From the NCBI GenBank assembly GCA_026874595.1, contig CM049307.1, positions 45,691,678 through 45,755,677 of the forward strand: 64,000 nucleotides of DNA, read 5' to 3'. Each line of letters starts with the position of its first letter. The first letter of the stretch is position 1. The position numbers and the translations under genes were made by a program. The stretch is from Sipunculus nudus (lineage: Eukaryota; Annelida; Sipuncula; Golfingiida; Sipunculidae). The notes under the pieces are model-generated. The model worked only from the letters and a program-made list of their open reading frames with translations. It ran no database searches and was not told the DNA's origin. Below, in pieces: positions 63,374-64,000 of this stretch.

Positions 63374-64000
63374 TATGGTTAAACACTTGACAAATCCTAT
63401 TAATTATCATAGATACTGACAACCCAAATGCATTGTAAATTAATCATAAGCCAAAACATCCATTAGGTTTAAACGTATCACTGGTAATTACTGGTTTATA
63501 ATATAATTCCCACTGCAAGGAAAGGCATTAAAATGTGTCCTCTACATACACAGGGCTGCAAGTTATGATGTCATCATAACTGTAAAATGTGAACATGTGA
63601 AATTATCAAACTTTCCTCTTATTTTCTGATGGTATTTATCATGTACTAATGGATGACATTATCACTTTATTTTAGTTTGGTGTATTTTGGGATATCATTA
63701 TAACTATCTGTGTGTGAAATGTATATGAAAGAAAACTGAGAAGCTGAGGAATCAAGAAGAGTGTATTACACAAAGTCAAAAAATTAAATAGAACATAAAG
63801 AAAATCAAAGTATATTGACCTCTTGCTATTGTATATTAAACTGAATATACTGTGGGAACATGTCACATTTATGTATTGTGTGGGGGGGTATTATTATTTT
63901 GTGTTCTGTTTTTTATAACTTTTATATTATTTGGCTCCCCATCATGATATAGCATGGGAAAGTGACATCAGTAGAAACAACAGTACAGACAGACAGATGT

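Larger units (their letters stand above)
60167..64000 (-). other. Caskin upstream intron (partial)
   Basis: The sequence 5' of the first recognised exon up to the window edge. I read it for ankyrin signatures on the minus strand and found none. It holds a GACCACC-family block (60460-60640), a short GT-rich tract (about 60749-60770) and a MITE (62880-63373). An open frame at 63082-63345 lies in the MITE. Confidence 0.5.

Noticed and set aside
1-64000. Bacterial-type operon, CRISPR array, phage or plasmid features
   Set aside because: There are no long ORFs or ribosome-binding-site arrangements and no spaced identical repeats with unique spacers; split exons with GT-AG introns show the DNA is eukaryotic.

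Overview
The window is eukaryotic genomic DNA, AT-rich, with no long open reading frames, long introns and many short non-autonomous transposons. I infer a lophotrochozoan animal, most likely a bivalve or other mollusc. The reasons are the TA-flanked 'TTCGCGAG' MITEs, a Pearl/Helitron-like element with a 280-bp tandem core, tRNA-headed SINEs and GACCACC-type dispersed repeats. This taxonomic call is an inference.

The only gene I can support lies on the minus strand and runs off both ends of the window. Seven short exons with correct splice sites and compatible phases join into 810 bp (270 codons) without a stop. In transcript order they are 60039-60166, 53281-53389, 42557-42665, 36136-36230, 25267-25378, 17247-17435 and 2564-2631. 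They encode the last ankyrin repeats, then one complete SH3 domain, then the start of a proline- and serine-rich linker. That order, and the near-identity of several stretches to vertebrate Caskin1/2, identify a Caskin (CASK-interacting protein) orthologue. The first ankyrin repeats should lie beyond 64000. The paired SAM domains should lie beyond position 1. Introns are about 6-15 kb.

The introns hold nearly everything else: two TA-flanked MITEs (10892-11293, 16672-17106), a TTAA-flanked MITE (29459-29838) and a relative (62880-63373), a foldback element (about 23741-24577), a GC-rich hAT-like MITE full of GCCGCGCGGC palindromes (about 52400-52774), a Pearl/Helitron-like element with ten copies of a 12-bp palindrome (about 17600-19372), two tRNA-derived SINEs, several minisatellites, and (GA)n, (TA)n and poly-G/C tracts.

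The most interesting points are inside the Caskin gene. An ankyrin exon end and its splice donor are tandemly duplicated with a 42-bp period (53231-53311), giving a second in-frame donor that would add 14 residues. There are two possible in-frame cassette exons (27917-27997 or longer, and 22775-22822). The SH3 domain lacks two canonical aromatic ligand-pocket residues. The linker carries an Ena/VASP-type FPPPP motif. I found no prokaryotic system, CRISPR array, rRNA or autonomous transposase.
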